Below are positions 43,473 through 52,190 of a DNA stretch of 64,000 bases, one piece after another. Both the position numbers and the translations under genes were made by a program. Source of the DNA: Enterococcus diestrammenae (lineage in GTDB: Bacteria; Bacillota; Bacilli; Lactobacillales; Enterococcaceae); NCBI RefSeq assembly GCF_009933255.1, contig NZ_MAEI01000026.1, forward strand, positions 44,527 to 108,526, written 5' to 3'. The number at the start of each line of letters is the position of its first letter. Within the stretch, counting starts at the first letter, position 1. Below the pieces are notes generated by a model. That model ran no database searches and was not told the DNA's origin. It saw only the letters and a list, made by a program, of their open reading frames with translations.

Positions 43473-44354
43473 TTATTCTTTAACAGCACCGGCCATCATA
43501 CCGCCGATGAAATGTTTTTGAAGTAATGGGTAAATCACTAAAATTGGAATAGTGGTGATAACGATGGTGGCCAGTTGCACCCCACGAGTCGTGGCTTGCA
43601 CCACCACATCGGTACTCCCGCTTTCCGTCATGGTACTCAAATTGGATTGGACGATGATCTCATAAATTTTCATTTGCAAAGGATACAAGTATTCTTTAGT
43701 GATATACAATTTCGTGGTCATGAAGTCATTCCATTGGCCAACGCCATTAAACAAGATAATCGTAGCCAAAGCCGGTTTCGTTAATGGTAAGTAAATTTTA
43801 GCGAAGATAGTAAATTCTGAAGCCCCGTCGATTTTCGCCGATTCCTCCAAGGAAGGGGGAATTTCTCGGAAGAAGTTCATCAAAATCACCGTATCGTAGT
43901 AGCTAAAGAGAGCTGGAATGATATAAACCCAGAAAGTATCCAACAAGCCCAATGACTTAATCAAGAGGTAAGTCGGAATCATCCCACCACCGAAATACAT
44001 GGTGATCACACCGAGAGTCGTGTAAAAACTTCGACCGATCAAATGCGACTTACTCAAGCCATATGCCACAGTCGCACAAAACAGCGTATGGGTTAGCGCA
44101 CCTAGCACTGTTTTTAAAACGGAGATACCAAAGGCCCGTGGGATGCTGGCATCAGATAACACCTTGCGATAGTTTTCCAAGGTAAAGGCTCTAGGCCAAA
44201 GTACCAAACCACTTTCACCTAATCCTGATGTCGCGGATAAGGAGGATACTAAGATGTTCCAGATTGGCACGATAATGATTAAGGAGAACAGAATCAAAAT
44301 CAAAGTATTAAAGAAGTAAAACCAGCGATTTTCTTGCTTGCGTTTTTTTATCAT
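43473..44354 (-). CDS. ABC sugar permease (LplC/YtcP type)
   Basis: A 293-residue inner-membrane subunit with six helices. The ATPase-docking EAA loop reads PPSLEESAKIDGASEFTIFAKIYLPLTKP (core: EESAKIDGA), and the protein ends LLQKHFIGGMMAGAVKE, as in LplC/YtcP-type permeases. It is 11 bases downstream of the other permease gene. Together they import the ligand of the 534-residue binding protein, with a shared ATPase that must be encoded elsewhere, since none lies in this locus. Confidence 0.9.
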   Translation of the reverse strand: MIKKRKQENRWFYFFNTLILILFSLIIIVPIWNILVSSLSATSGLGESGLVLWPRAFTLENYRKVLSDASIPRAFGISVLKTVLGALTHTLFCATVAYGLSKSHLIGRSFYTTLGVITMYFGGGMIPTYLLIKSLGLLDTFWVYIIPALFSYYDTVILMNFFREIPPSLEESAKIDGASEFTIFAKIYLPLTKPALATIILFNGVGQWNDFMTTKLYITKEYLYPLQMKIYEIIVQSNLSTMTESGSTDVVVQATTRGVQLATIVITTIPILVIYPLLQKHFIGGMMAGAVKE

Positions 44355-44365
44355 ATCCTCACCTC

Positions 44366-45277
44366 CTACAAAATAACCGATTTGCCATTGTTCAAGTTCC
44401 GTGTGACGCGGTCAGTAATCACCAGCAAGATCACTGAGATGACCGAAATTCCCAAACCTACCGCAGTGGCGTAGGAGAAGTCCCCTTGCGCTAGCCCCAT
44501 TCGGTAAACGAAGGAATTAATAACTTCAGATTTGCTTTGGTTTTGCGAATTCATCAAAACTAACGTTTGATCCAAGTTCGATCCTAAAATTCCGCTGACG
44601 TTTAAAATCAAGTTTAATGAAATGATTGGGGTTAATAATGGCAAGGTAATTTTGCGAATTTGTTGCAGTTTTGTCGCCCCATCAATCCGAGCCGCTTCGT
44701 AAAATGTCGGATCAATCCGCGACATACCAGCTAGGTACAAAATCGTTCCCCAACCGACTTCTTTCCATAAATCAGAAAGTACGGCGATCCACCAGTACTT
44801 ATGGGGATCTAAGAGATGATTGACTCCTTTGTCCATCAAGCCAACAGACATCAACACTTGGTTAAAGAAGCCGTTGGTGGACAACCAAGAAATCAACATC
44901 CCGCCCAAAACAATCCAAGAAAAGAAATGGGGAATATAAGAAACCGTCTGAACAAATTTCTTAAAGTGACCATCTTTCATTTCAAAAATCATAATGGCTA
45001 AGATAATCGGAATCATAAAACCTAGTCCTAGTTTTAGGAGGCTGATTCCCAAGGTGTTTCGTACCGCTTCCCAAAAATAAGTATCTTCCAGAATAATTTT
45101 GAAGTTTGCCAATCCAACCCAAGGAGCTGATGAGATGGTATCAACAATCGTGTAGTTTTTGAAGGCGATGATAATACCGTAAATCGGGATGTAGTTAAAC
45201 ACGATCATAAAAGCTACTCCCGGCAATACCATCCAATGCAGTTGCCGCTGCTTCCAAATTTTAGCTAATTTCTTCAT
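44366..45277 (-). CDS. ABC sugar permease (LplB type)
   Basis: A 303-residue inner-membrane subunit with six helices. The EAA loop reads FYEAARIDGATKLQQIRKITLP, and the start MKKLAKIWKQRQLHWMVLPGVAFMIVFNYIPIYG is typical of LplB-type proteins. It is the first gene of the operon. Its ATG overlaps by four bases (ATGA) the stop of an 11-codon reading frame with its own ribosome site, so translation may be coupled. The operon promoter and a LacI-type operator lie 55-100 bases upstream. Confidence 0.9.
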   Translation of the reverse strand: MKKLAKIWKQRQLHWMVLPGVAFMIVFNYIPIYGIIIAFKNYTIVDTISSAPWVGLANFKIILEDTYFWEAVRNTLGISLLKLGLGFMIPIILAIMIFEMKDGHFKKFVQTVSYIPHFFSWIVLGGMLISWLSTNGFFNQVLMSVGLMDKGVNHLLDPHKYWWIAVLSDLWKEVGWGTILYLAGMSRIDPTFYEAARIDGATKLQQIRKITLPLLTPIISLNLILNVSGILGSNLDQTLVLMNSQNQSKSEVINSFVYRMGLAQGDFSYATAVGLGISVISVILLVITDRVTRNLNNGKSVIL

Positions 45278-45309
45278 ACGCTTGTCCCTCTCCTATATTC
45301 AACTTTCAT
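45274..45309 (-). CDS. Possible 11-codon leader peptide upstream of the LplB-type permease
   Basis: The reverse strand has AAAGGAG, six bases, then ATG and eleven codons reading MKVEYRRGTSV, ending in TGA at 45274. Its stop overlaps the permease ATG (ATGA). The ribosome site of the permease lies inside it. It could couple translation, or it could be chance. Confidence 0.4.
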   Translation of the reverse strand: MKVEYRRGTSV

Positions 45310-45330
45310 CGACGGCTCCTTTCATTTGGT

Positions 45331-45340
45331 GAAACGTTTC
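45331..45340. promoter_or_regulatory. LacI-type operator at the operon promoter
   Basis: GAAACGTTTC is a perfect palindrome lying 10-20 bases after the -10 box, where a bound repressor blocks transcription. It fits the LacI protein encoded in the operon, or CcpA. Confidence 0.75.
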
Positions 45341-45350
45341 TACAGTTGGT

Positions 45351-45379
45351 AGTATAAGCCCCTTGTTAAAAAAATGCAA
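45351..45379 (-). promoter_or_regulatory. Sigma-A promoter of the beta-1,2-glucan-type operon
   Basis: On the reverse strand TTGCAT (45379-45374), a 17-base spacer and TATACT (45356-45351). One mismatch to consensus in the -10 box and two in the -35 box. Confidence 0.8.
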
Positions 45380-45443
45380 CCCTTTACATAACAAAAATGT
45401 TAAATAGCTAAAAAACGCTGTTATATAGGCATTTTTACAAGAT

Positions 45444-45479
45444 AAAAAAATGATTAGAAGGCTATTTCGACTCCTAATC
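45444..45479 (-). terminator. Terminator-like hairpin upstream of the operon promoter
   Basis: On the reverse strand GATTAGGAG and CTTCTAATC form a 9-bp stem with one mismatch, followed by seven T. It lies between the distal operator/cre cluster and the promoter, so it either insulates the promoter from read-through or acts as an attenuator. Confidence 0.6.
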
Positions 45480-45527
45480 GCTTATTTTTTCACAAGAAAC
45501 ATTTCAAAATCCACTTAGAAATCTATC

Positions 45528-45553
45528 GAAACGTTTTTATAGAAACGCTTACA
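45528..45553. promoter_or_regulatory. Distal operator and cre site of the operon
   Basis: GAAACGTTTT (45528-45537) repeats the operator core about 197 bases upstream of the proximal one. TAGAAACGCTTACA (45540-45553) resembles a CcpA cre. The pair could allow repression by DNA looping. Confidence 0.55.
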
Positions 45554-45794
45554 TTGATACTTTTTCATTAATAGGAGCAACCGCCCTTGCCCCTTATTGC
45601 AAGGTAAAGAGCGATTTTTCATCAAGTCTTGTGCATCTATGCTCATGAAAGATTCTTTCAAATAACAAAAAAGCGGCACCTCAATTTGGTCTAGGCGCCC
45701 CTTGGAAAACGAACAGCCGTTGGGACAGCATTTATCCCATCGCGAGTTCTAGCCCTCACGCAATAACTTCTACGGGACTGGGTTAGTCTTGGCT

Positions 45795-45867
45795 ACTATC
45801 ACAATGACGACATGATACGCGCCTTAATTCCTGAATCATCAAGCTTTTTGAAGCTTATTTTTATAAG
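45795..45867 (-). repeat. Dispersed intergenic repeat, family B copy 2
   Basis: The reverse strand matches 12741-12817: CTTATAAAAAT, TTCAGGAATTAAG, GCGTATCATG, CGTCATT in order. It lies in the 620-base spacer 45278-45899, which also has the operon promoter region near its left end. Confidence 0.7.
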
Positions 45868-45879
45868 TTATTTATCATT

Positions 45880-45908
45880 AAAAAACTAACCAACATCGGT
45901 CAGTTTTT
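45880..45908 (-). terminator. Terminator overlapping the end of the ttcA-like gene
   Basis: On the reverse strand AAAAACTGACC pairs with GGTTAGTTTTT around 6 bases, one G-T pair. The stop codon lies inside the stem. Confidence 0.8.
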
Positions 45909-46673
45909 GGGAGTTGCTTTAGTAGTTACCAGACTCTTTTGCCAGAAATTATCTGGTGTACCTTGTTCCATCCCCATGATAAATTTTTCCCGTACATCGG
46001 GATATTGTTGTGCGATGGTCCCGACAAATTCTTTGATTTCTTCTCGTTTTGTTTGTTTATCCACGGGGCAAGGGTTGAAAATCACCGGGAGTTCTTCTCG
46101 TTTGACATAGCGAATGATTTCTTTTTCTTCAATATAAAGCAATGGACGAATCAACGTGACTCCTGTTTTGGTGAGATAGCTTTTGGGTTCGAAACTTGCA
46201 AGCTGCCCATGAAATAAAAAGTTCATAAAATAAGTTTCGATGGCATCATCCAGATGGTGTCCCAAAGCTACTTTTTGACAGCCCAGTTCTTGTGCACGGC
46301 GATAAAGAATACCACGACGTAGTTTCGCACATAAGGAACAAGGGGAACGCTCCTCCCGAATATCAAATACAACTTGTGCAATGTTGGTAGGGACCACTTC
46401 TAGCTGGTAGCCTAGCATCTCAACAAAAGCTTGCAATGGGGCCAAATCCACCCCAGCAAAGCCCATGTCCAAGGTTATCGGCTGAATATCAAAATCAAAG
46501 CCTAACCGCTGTTGTTTTTTGATGGTATCCAATAAATACAGCAAAGTCGTACTGTCTTTACCACCAGACATGCCAATCGCCACCTTGTCTCCGGGTTGGA
46601 TCATGTCATGGTTCAAGATTGCCCGACGCATGGGATTAAAATACCGTTGATTGTCTTTTTTCACAAAACTCAT
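45900..46673 (-). CDS. ttcA: TtcA-family tRNA 2-thiocytidine synthase-like ATPase
   Basis: A 257-residue N-type ATP pyrophosphatase. The PP-loop is SGGKDS (36-41). Family cysteines that hold the iron-sulfur cluster are at C112 and C115 (PCSLC), with C202 in FNPCPVDK as the third. TtcA makes 2-thiocytidine at position 32 of some tRNAs. Firmicute members of the family are less well studied, so the exact tRNA position is inferred. RBS TAGGAG lies 9 bases before the ATG. It lies 65 bases past the LTA-synthase-like gene on the same strand and may be co-transcribed with it. Confidence 0.82.
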   Translation of the reverse strand: MSFVKKDNQRYFNPMRRAILNHDMIQPGDKVAIGMSGGKDSTTLLYLLDTIKKQQRLGFDFDIQPITLDMGFAGVDLAPLQAFVEMLGYQLEVVPTNIAQVVFDIREERSPCSLCAKLRRGILYRRAQELGCQKVALGHHLDDAIETYFMNFLFHGQLASFEPKSYLTKTGVTLIRPLLYIEEKEIIRYVKREELPVIFNPCPVDKQTKREEIKEFVGTIAQQYPDVREKFIMGMEQGTPDNFWQKSLVTTKATPKN

Positions 46674-46738
46674 TTTACACGACTCCTATGTAAGCTGGCT
46701 GTTGCTTTTGGCTACCTCCAGCTGTTTTAATGGGAAAG

Positions 46739-48574
46739 TTATTGCTGATAAAAATCCGTGGAGAGACTGTACCGTTTTCCCGCCAGTACATCGTATTGGA
46801 TCATTTGATAATCATCATAAAGCTTTTGATCTGTTTCCTTCAGAGACAGCGTTTTTTGCCAACTATCGGTGAGATACATCCCAGTTTCAAAAGCTGGCAG
46901 AATCGTTTGCAAATTCAGCAACATTTGATAAAAACCGCTAACTGGTTGTTGGGCTTGGGCCATCAAAGTCGGTCCGAAATAAAACGGACTGGTCACATGA
47001 TCATTAGTGGTATCTTGCAAGTTTCCTTGACTGTCTACCATTAAAAATTCCGTCTCATGGAGCTGGGTGCCTGCATTGGCTTGCTGGATCTCATCTGAAT
47101 AAATTCCTGGCAAATGATCCCCCCAAAAAACGACGAGGGTGCGACGAGGAATTTTTTGTAAGGCGTCAACAAATTGTTGCAACGCACTGCTAGCATAGGC
47201 GACGTCTTGAGCATAGTTGGCGATGGAAGTGACATTTCCATCAGCAACTGTCACTTGATAGTCAATATCCTCGTATTTCCCCCCATAAGGCATATGTGTT
47301 TGCATCGTTACCAGATGGACAAACTGCGGCTGACTCCCATCTTGTAAGCGATCCAAAATCTCTTGGTAAGCAGCCCCATCAGAAATATAAGGGTTGTTTT
47401 GTAGTTTTTCACGATGAGTCATGGTATCTTGATCCAAAAATTCGTCAAATCCTAACACTTGATACACATCTTTGCGTTTGTACATCGACGTATCATAAGG
47501 ATGAATAGCCGTGGTTTGGTACCCCTGCTCCTTTAACATCGATACTAAGGAAGGCAATTGTTTTAGTTTAGGAACTAATAACGTATAAGGGGTGGTCATT
47601 TGGGGATTAAATAAAGCCATCGAAAATCCTGTCAAGGCTTCAAATTCGATATTGGCGGTCCCGCCCCCATAGTTTTGGGATAACATTTGACCACTATATG
47701 TCTGATTAGCCACCGCGTAATAATCTTTTAACGGGTCTCCTGCAATATCCACCCCTGTCAAGCGATTGGGATCTGAGAAACTTTCACTCATGACATAGAC
47801 GATATTTGGAGCCTCTGCGTCAGCCAACTTCTCATTGGCCTGGTCCGCTTGCTTTTGATAGCGGGTGACAATTTCCGCTACGGCCTCTTTCGAATAGCCT
47901 TCCGGTTCATCCATTGGAATAACTTTCAGATTATACAAAAAGCCGCCTACAAAACCAACATTATAGTAGTTCATTTTTTGTGAATAAGGAATCCACAAAG
48001 CGGTACGATTAAACCCTTTACGTAAAAGATTCGTTTCATCATTAAAATTACTAAAGTAACCTAAGGAAACCACACAAAGGAGTAAGACACTTCCTCGAAA
48101 TATTTGCTGAGAACGAGGGAGTTTTAACTTGCGGATAAAGACCCACAAAACGCCTACCAGCACCGCCAAGATCAACAACATCAAGAAAAGAAAAAGCGGC
48201 CAGCCTACCAGATCCTTCATCATTTTCAGATTGGCCACCATCTTGAGGTCATCAGGATAGATTGGTTCTTGCCGCATACTCATTTTCAGGTAGTCAGCAT
48301 AACCTAAAATACCGATAAACAGGCTGTACAAAAGAGCCCCCATCCCAACAGAGCCAATCAAAGCAGCCACAGCACCATAGAGGGTCAGTAATACCAGACA
48401 AGCCAGAAAGAATTTTTCCTCATGCCATGAAAAAGCGAATTTCAAAGCCAAATCTAAGGAAAGGTTATTCTGGCAAAATTGGAGATAAAGATTACTCAAA
48501 AGGATTAAAAAAAAGATTCCGAATCCTTTGAGAAACCAGCGAAGTTTGCGATGATTCTGTAACAAAGCGGTCAT
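46739..48574 (-). CDS. LTA-synthase-like phosphoglycerol transferase
   Basis: A 611-residue polytopic membrane enzyme of the LtaS/MdoB sulfatase-fold family. About five helices (residues 14-165) precede an extracellular catalytic domain from about 250: YVMSESFSDPN, GGGTANIEFEALTG with the likely nucleophile T306, and the metal-binding WGDHLPG. The family transfers glycerol phosphate from phosphatidylglycerol to lipoteichoic acid; a paralogue such as a primase or LtaS2 type is possible. The start has GAGGA only one base before the ATG, so the true start is less sure. ttcA lies downstream. Confidence 0.86.
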   Translation of the reverse strand: MTALLQNHRKLRWFLKGFGIFFLILLSNLYLQFCQNNLSLDLALKFAFSWHEEKFFLACLVLLTLYGAVAALIGSVGMGALLYSLFIGILGYADYLKMSMRQEPIYPDDLKMVANLKMMKDLVGWPLFLFLMLLILAVLVGVLWVFIRKLKLPRSQQIFRGSVLLLCVVSLGYFSNFNDETNLLRKGFNRTALWIPYSQKMNYYNVGFVGGFLYNLKVIPMDEPEGYSKEAVAEIVTRYQKQADQANEKLADAEAPNIVYVMSESFSDPNRLTGVDIAGDPLKDYYAVANQTYSGQMLSQNYGGGTANIEFEALTGFSMALFNPQMTTPYTLLVPKLKQLPSLVSMLKEQGYQTTAIHPYDTSMYKRKDVYQVLGFDEFLDQDTMTHREKLQNNPYISDGAAYQEILDRLQDGSQPQFVHLVTMQTHMPYGGKYEDIDYQVTVADGNVTSIANYAQDVAYASSALQQFVDALQKIPRRTLVVFWGDHLPGIYSDEIQQANAGTQLHETEFLMVDSQGNLQDTTNDHVTSPFYFGPTLMAQAQQPVSGFYQMLLNLQTILPAFETGMYLTDSWQKTLSLKETDQKLYDDYQMIQYDVLAGKRYSLSTDFYQQ

Positions 48575-48839
48575 TCCTCACGATTAAATTTAGTCACACC
48601 AGACGTTTTCCACGTCAATAGACCATATTTTAGCGGTTTGTCTAATGGATGTAAAGCTATCCTACCTTATGGAAAAGGATTTTAAGAAAGTCAGGTTAAT
48701 TAAACAGGGGCGCTTTTTTATGACTGTCGGCAAATGATTTTTTCGAATTGGCAACGTGAACCTAAAGATGCGTCTATCCTCACAGTTCATCTAAAACAAA
48801 AAAGCGTCCCATGATTCAGCCCGTCTTTGAGGAAAACAC

Positions 48840-48868
48840 AAAAAAAGAGGACCCCAAATGGTATCCTC
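48840..48868 (-). terminator. Second leftward terminator in the nadE downstream region
   Basis: On the reverse strand GAGGATACC ATTT GGGGTCCTC, mostly paired, followed by seven T. Confidence 0.65.
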
Positions 48869-48939
48869 TAGCCGTTGTTAACGGAGTCTTCCCCAAAACT
48901 CCCAACTGAAGTATAAAATAATAAAGGTTATCATGCAAC

Positions 48940-48985
48940 AAAAAACCGCAAAAATCTGCAAATCTTTTAAGAATATTCGGTTTTT
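48940..48985 (-). terminator. Terminator of pncB-nadE
   Basis: AAAAACCG and CGGTTTTTT flank a 29-base interior, with a T run on the reverse strand, 10 bases past the nadE stop. Confidence 0.65.
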
Positions 48986-48994
48986 ACAGTTTTT

Positions 48995-49822
48995 TTATTC
49001 CCGCCAAAAGTCATCTAACACGGAAATTGGCAAATGACGTTTGTGCTGTGTTTTCAACCACCAGCCTTCAATCTTTTGGCGCGCTTGCTGGTCAATGGTT
49101 TTTCCTTCTAAATAGTCATCAATTTCATCATAGGTAACCCCTAAAGCCACTTCGTCTGCCACCAATGGCTTGTCGTCTTCTAAGTCAGCCGTCGGAATCT
49201 TCGTATACAAAGCTGCTGGAGCATTTAATGCCATCAACAACTGTTTGCCTTGACGTTTGTTTAACCGAAACAAAGGCAGTAAATCAGCGCCACCATCACC
49301 AAATTTGGTAAAGAAACCAGTAATATTTTCCGCCGCATGGTCGGTACCAATCACAGCTCCGGAGCAAGCTCCGGCGATGGCGTATTGACTGATCATGCGT
49401 TGCCGCGCTTTGATATTGCCTTTGTTAAAGTCAGAAATATCGAGGCCACATGCTTCCACAGCAGCTTCTTGGGCATCAACGGCAGCTTTGATATTTACCA
49501 CGAAGCTTTCATCTGGTTGGATAAAGTCCAAAGCTTTTTGGGCATCCGCTTCATCGGCTTGGGCCCCATAAGGCAAGCGGACTGCGATGAAACGATAGCT
49601 GTCATCCCCTGTTTCCTCCCGCATTTCCATCATGGTAATCTGAGCCAATCGCCCAGCTAGCGTGGAATCTTGACCGCCAGAAATCCCTAGTACAAAAGTT
49701 TTCAAAAAAGGATATTTTTTCAGATAGTCTTTCATAAAGTCGACACTGACGCGGATTTCTTGTTGGGGATCAATGGTGGGTTTCACCCCTAATTGGTTGA
49801 TGATTTCTTGTTGAAGGCTCAT
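48995..49822 (-). CDS. nadE: NadE, ammonia-dependent NAD synthetase
   Basis: Converts nicotinate adenine dinucleotide to NAD with ammonia and ATP. The 275 residues match the short ammonia-type enzyme without a glutaminase domain. The P-loop is [14 protein letters not shown] (about 46-59), and the conserved [27 protein letters not shown] and the RQGKQLL loop are intact. The ATG overlaps the pncB stop by four bases, giving translational coupling with the first step of the same salvage route. Confidence 0.95.
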   Translation of the reverse strand: MSLQQEIINQLGVKPTIDPQQEIRVSVDFMKDYLKKYPFLKTFVLGISGGQDSTLAGRLAQITMMEMREETGDDSYRFIAVRLPYGAQADEADAQKALDFIQPDESFVVNIKAAVDAQEAAVEACGLDISDFNKGNIKARQRMISQYAIAGACSGAVIGTDHAAENITGFFTKFGDGGADLLPLFRLNKRQGKQLLMALNAPAALYTKIPTADLEDDKPLVADEVALGVTYDEIDDYLEGKTIDQQARQKIEGWWLKTQHKRHLPISVLDDFWRE

Positions 49823-51300
49823 AGCTCATTGTCCCCTTTCTCAGTCGATTTAGCGACACGTTGCCGCACTTTTTTCATGATGGCCATCTTATGATTCCAT
49901 AAGTCAGTCGAGAGATCCACTGGGTATTGTTGTGGGTTGAGGTCGCGTTTGTATTCGTCCCAAAGCGAGCTTAAGCAGTCTTGAGCATACGCTTTGATAA
50001 CTTCCAAATCTGGGAGGTCATACACCAACTGGCCTTTTTCATAAATCTCGGTCAATACTGGTTGAGCCGAGAAATCACGAACCGTTTTATTGATAAACGT
50101 ATGCACTGGATGGAACATAAAGATTTCTTTTTCTAGTCGTGGGTCTTCATCAAGCAAGGTGATGTAATCCCCTTCTGATTTGCCATCGGAGTTACGGGTA
50201 ATTCGCCACACTTGTTTTTTACCTGGAGTGCTGACTTTTTCAGCATTACTGGAAAGTTTGATGGTATCCTCCATGACCCCTTCATCATTTTCGATAGAAA
50301 CCAGTTTGTAAACCGCACCGAGGGCTGGCTGGTCATAAGCAGTGATTAACTTGGTCCCCACACCCCAGACATCGATTTTGGCCTTTTGCATCTTCAAACT
50401 AAGGATGGTGTTTTCATCTAAATCATTAGAAGCGTAGACTTTTGCATCGGTAAAACCAGCTTCGTCTAGCTGTTCTCGGACTCGTTTTGAGATATAGGCC
50501 ATATCTCCGGAGTCAATGCGTACCCCTAAGAAATTAATTTTGTCACCCATTTCCTTGGCCACCTTAATCGCTGTCGGTACGCCCAGTTTCAAAGTATCAT
50601 AGGTATCCACCAAAAATACGCAATCCTTATGAGTTTTTGCATAAGCCATAAAGGCATCGTAGTCATTCCCATAAGATTGGACCAGGGAATGGGCATGGGT
50701 ACCGCTGGCCGGAATCCCGAAGACTTTACCAGCTCGCACGTTACTTGTCGCATCCGCCCCGCCGATATATGCCGCTCGGGTCCCCCAGAAAGCGGCATCC
50801 ATTTCTTGGGCCCGCCGTGAGCCAAATTCCAATAAAGGATCATCGCCAATCACTGACTTAATCCGTGCAGCTTTCGTCGCGATTAAGGTTTGGAAATTCA
50901 CCATATTCAACAAGGCGGTCTCGATGAGTTGGGCTTGTCCTAGAGGCCCTTCGACTTGGACAATCGGCTCATTAGCAAAAACCAAATCCCCTTCTTTAGC
51001 CGAACGAACCGTACATTTAAACTCAAAATCAGCTAAGTACTGCAAAAAGTCTTCTGGGTAGCCCCCCATTTCTCGCAAATACTGCAAGTCTGACTCACTA
51101 AAGTGCAACTCTTCCAAATAATGCACCAAGCGTTCTAAGCCGGCAAAAATCGCATAACCATTTTCAAAAGGCATTTCTCGAAAATAACATTCGAAAACAG
51201 CATTGCGGTCAGCTCGACCCAACTCCCAATAAGTTTGCATCATATTGATTTGATAGAGATCAGTGTGTAAGGTGAGGCTATCGTCTGGATATCGTTTCAT
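49819..51300 (-). CDS. pncB: PncB, nicotinate phosphoribosyltransferase
   Basis: Makes nicotinate mononucleotide from nicotinate and PRPP. At 493 residues it is the long bacterial form. Marks are [17 protein letters not shown] near the N-terminus, [36 protein letters not shown] with the catalytic histidine, and [13 protein letters not shown]. It is followed by nadE (ATGA overlap), making a two-gene nicotinate salvage operon. A TATAAT at 51421-51416 about 120 bases upstream may be the -10 box, overlapping a terminator from the gene before. Confidence 0.94.
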   Translation of the reverse strand: MKRYPDDSLTLHTDLYQINMMQTYWELGRADRNAVFECYFREMPFENGYAIFAGLERLVHYLEELHFSESDLQYLREMGGYPEDFLQYLADFEFKCTVRSAKEGDLVFANEPIVQVEGPLGQAQLIETALLNMVNFQTLIATKAARIKSVIGDDPLLEFGSRRAQEMDAAFWGTRAAYIGGADATSNVRAGKVFGIPASGTHAHSLVQSYGNDYDAFMAYAKTHKDCVFLVDTYDTLKLGVPTAIKVAKEMGDKINFLGVRIDSGDMAYISKRVREQLDEAGFTDAKVYASNDLDENTILSLKMQKAKIDVWGVGTKLITAYDQPALGAVYKLVSIENDEGVMEDTIKLSSNAEKVSTPGKKQVWRITRNSDGKSEGDYITLLDEDPRLEKEIFMFHPVHTFINKTVRDFSAQPVLTEIYEKGQLVYDLPDLEVIKAYAQDCLSSLWDEYKRDLNPQQYPVDLSTDLWNHKMAIMKKVRQRVAKSTEKGDNEL

Positions 51301-51629
51301 AGGTAAACTCCCTTTCTATGATTGCGTAGTAGCGCACGTTGGCAATGAACTAGCCCTTGGGTAAAACCACCACAGTTTTTCGGCTACTCCTACTTGCAAT
51401 CCTTTGCTGTCCTTCATTATATCAAAAAAACCGCATTTCAGCGCCAGCCGGCCACTAAAAATGCGGAAGATTGCTAAATTTCTATAAAAAAGAAACCCGT
51501 AAAGCCTTTATCTAGAATAGGCAACTGCGAAATCGCCTATGACGATTGCATCCAGCAACTGCTTTTCTTACAAAAGCTGATTTTGGCTAGATTCACCTTT
51601 GAAGAAGCCCTCCAGCGAAAGCCAGTCGA
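51301..51629. other. Spacer between pncB and the DUF1827-like gene
   Basis: No gene found. It holds the terminator at 51424-51466 and a TATAAT for pncB right beside it. The remaining part (51470-51629) has only weak short inverted repeats. Confidence 0.6.
51424..51466 (-). terminator. Terminator after the DUF1827-like gene, abutting the pncB -10 box
   Basis: On the reverse strand CCGCATTT and AAATGCGG (outer 8 bp) with a GGCCGGC interior, followed by seven T. The T run leads straight into TATAAT of pncB. Confidence 0.8.
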
Positions 51630-51986
51630 TTAGTCTTTGGCAACAGGCATCTTCACAAAAATGATATCCTTGCGGGGAGCCGAAAACTTAATCCCAGCCG
51701 CTTCCATTCGCGCTTTGACTCCAACATCGACTTTCACCTGATCACGAGTTGTTTTCAACAGACGATGAATGGCAAAATCGACTTCACTTTTTTTGATTTT
51801 TTTCTTGCTATCAATCATGACCAATCCAAGATAATCATACGTATCCACGTAAATGATTTGGATTCGATCCAAGGCATAGATCTTATAAAACTTGATAGCG
51901 GAGTGGTCAAACAAAAATTTGGTAACATTAGGAAAAACGGTTTCTAAATTGAGGTTAGTGTTAATTGGTGATTCGATTAATTTCAT
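51630..51986 (-). CDS. Small conserved protein, DUF1827-like
   Basis: A 118-residue soluble protein. It begins MKLIESPINTNLNLETVFPN and has IKFYKIYALDRIQIIYVDTYDYLGLVMID; similar small proteins in streptococci and enterococci are grouped as DUF1827, and I place it there tentatively. It is basic in its second half (KKKIKKSEVD, KARMEAAG). The function is unknown. RBS GGAAGG precedes the ATG. It is a single-gene unit with its own terminator. Confidence 0.6.
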   Translation of the reverse strand: MKLIESPINTNLNLETVFPNVTKFLFDHSAIKFYKIYALDRIQIIYVDTYDYLGLVMIDSKKKIKKSEVDFAIHRLLKTTRDQVKVDVGVKARMEAAGIKFSAPRKDIIFVKMPVAKD

Positions 51987-52118
51987 GGCATAACCTTCCT
52001 TTTTTGTAATTGTTTTTTACTCTTAACTCACTACATTCGGCAAATAAGTGACAGATAAACGTTATTTAATTATATTTTTAGTATAGCACAAAAAAATGAA
52101 TTTTTTTTGATTTTTTGC

Positions 52119-52149
52119 TTGACCTTCACGTAACGTCAGCCATTATGCT
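52119..52149 (+). promoter_or_regulatory. MerR-type promoter with 19-bp spacer and dyad
   Basis: TTGACC (52119-52124), a 19-base spacer and TATGCT (52144-52149). Within it TGACCTTCACGTAACGTCA is a partly symmetric dyad centred between the boxes. This over-long spacing is the hallmark of promoters activated by MerR-family twisting. Confidence 0.85.
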
Positions 52150-52190
52150 ATCTTTGTGAGAGAAACGCTCCTAAGAAAGAAGGTAGAAGT

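Larger units (their letters stand above)
48575..48994. other. 420-base spacer between nadE and the LTA-synthase-like gene
   Basis: No gene found. It holds two leftward terminators: one at 48940-48985 (AAAACCG/CGGTTTT with T run, just past nadE) and one at 48840-48868 (GAGGATACC/GGGGTCCTC with TTTTTTT). The rest should contain the promoter of the LTA-synthase-like gene, not clearly recognised. Confidence 0.6.
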
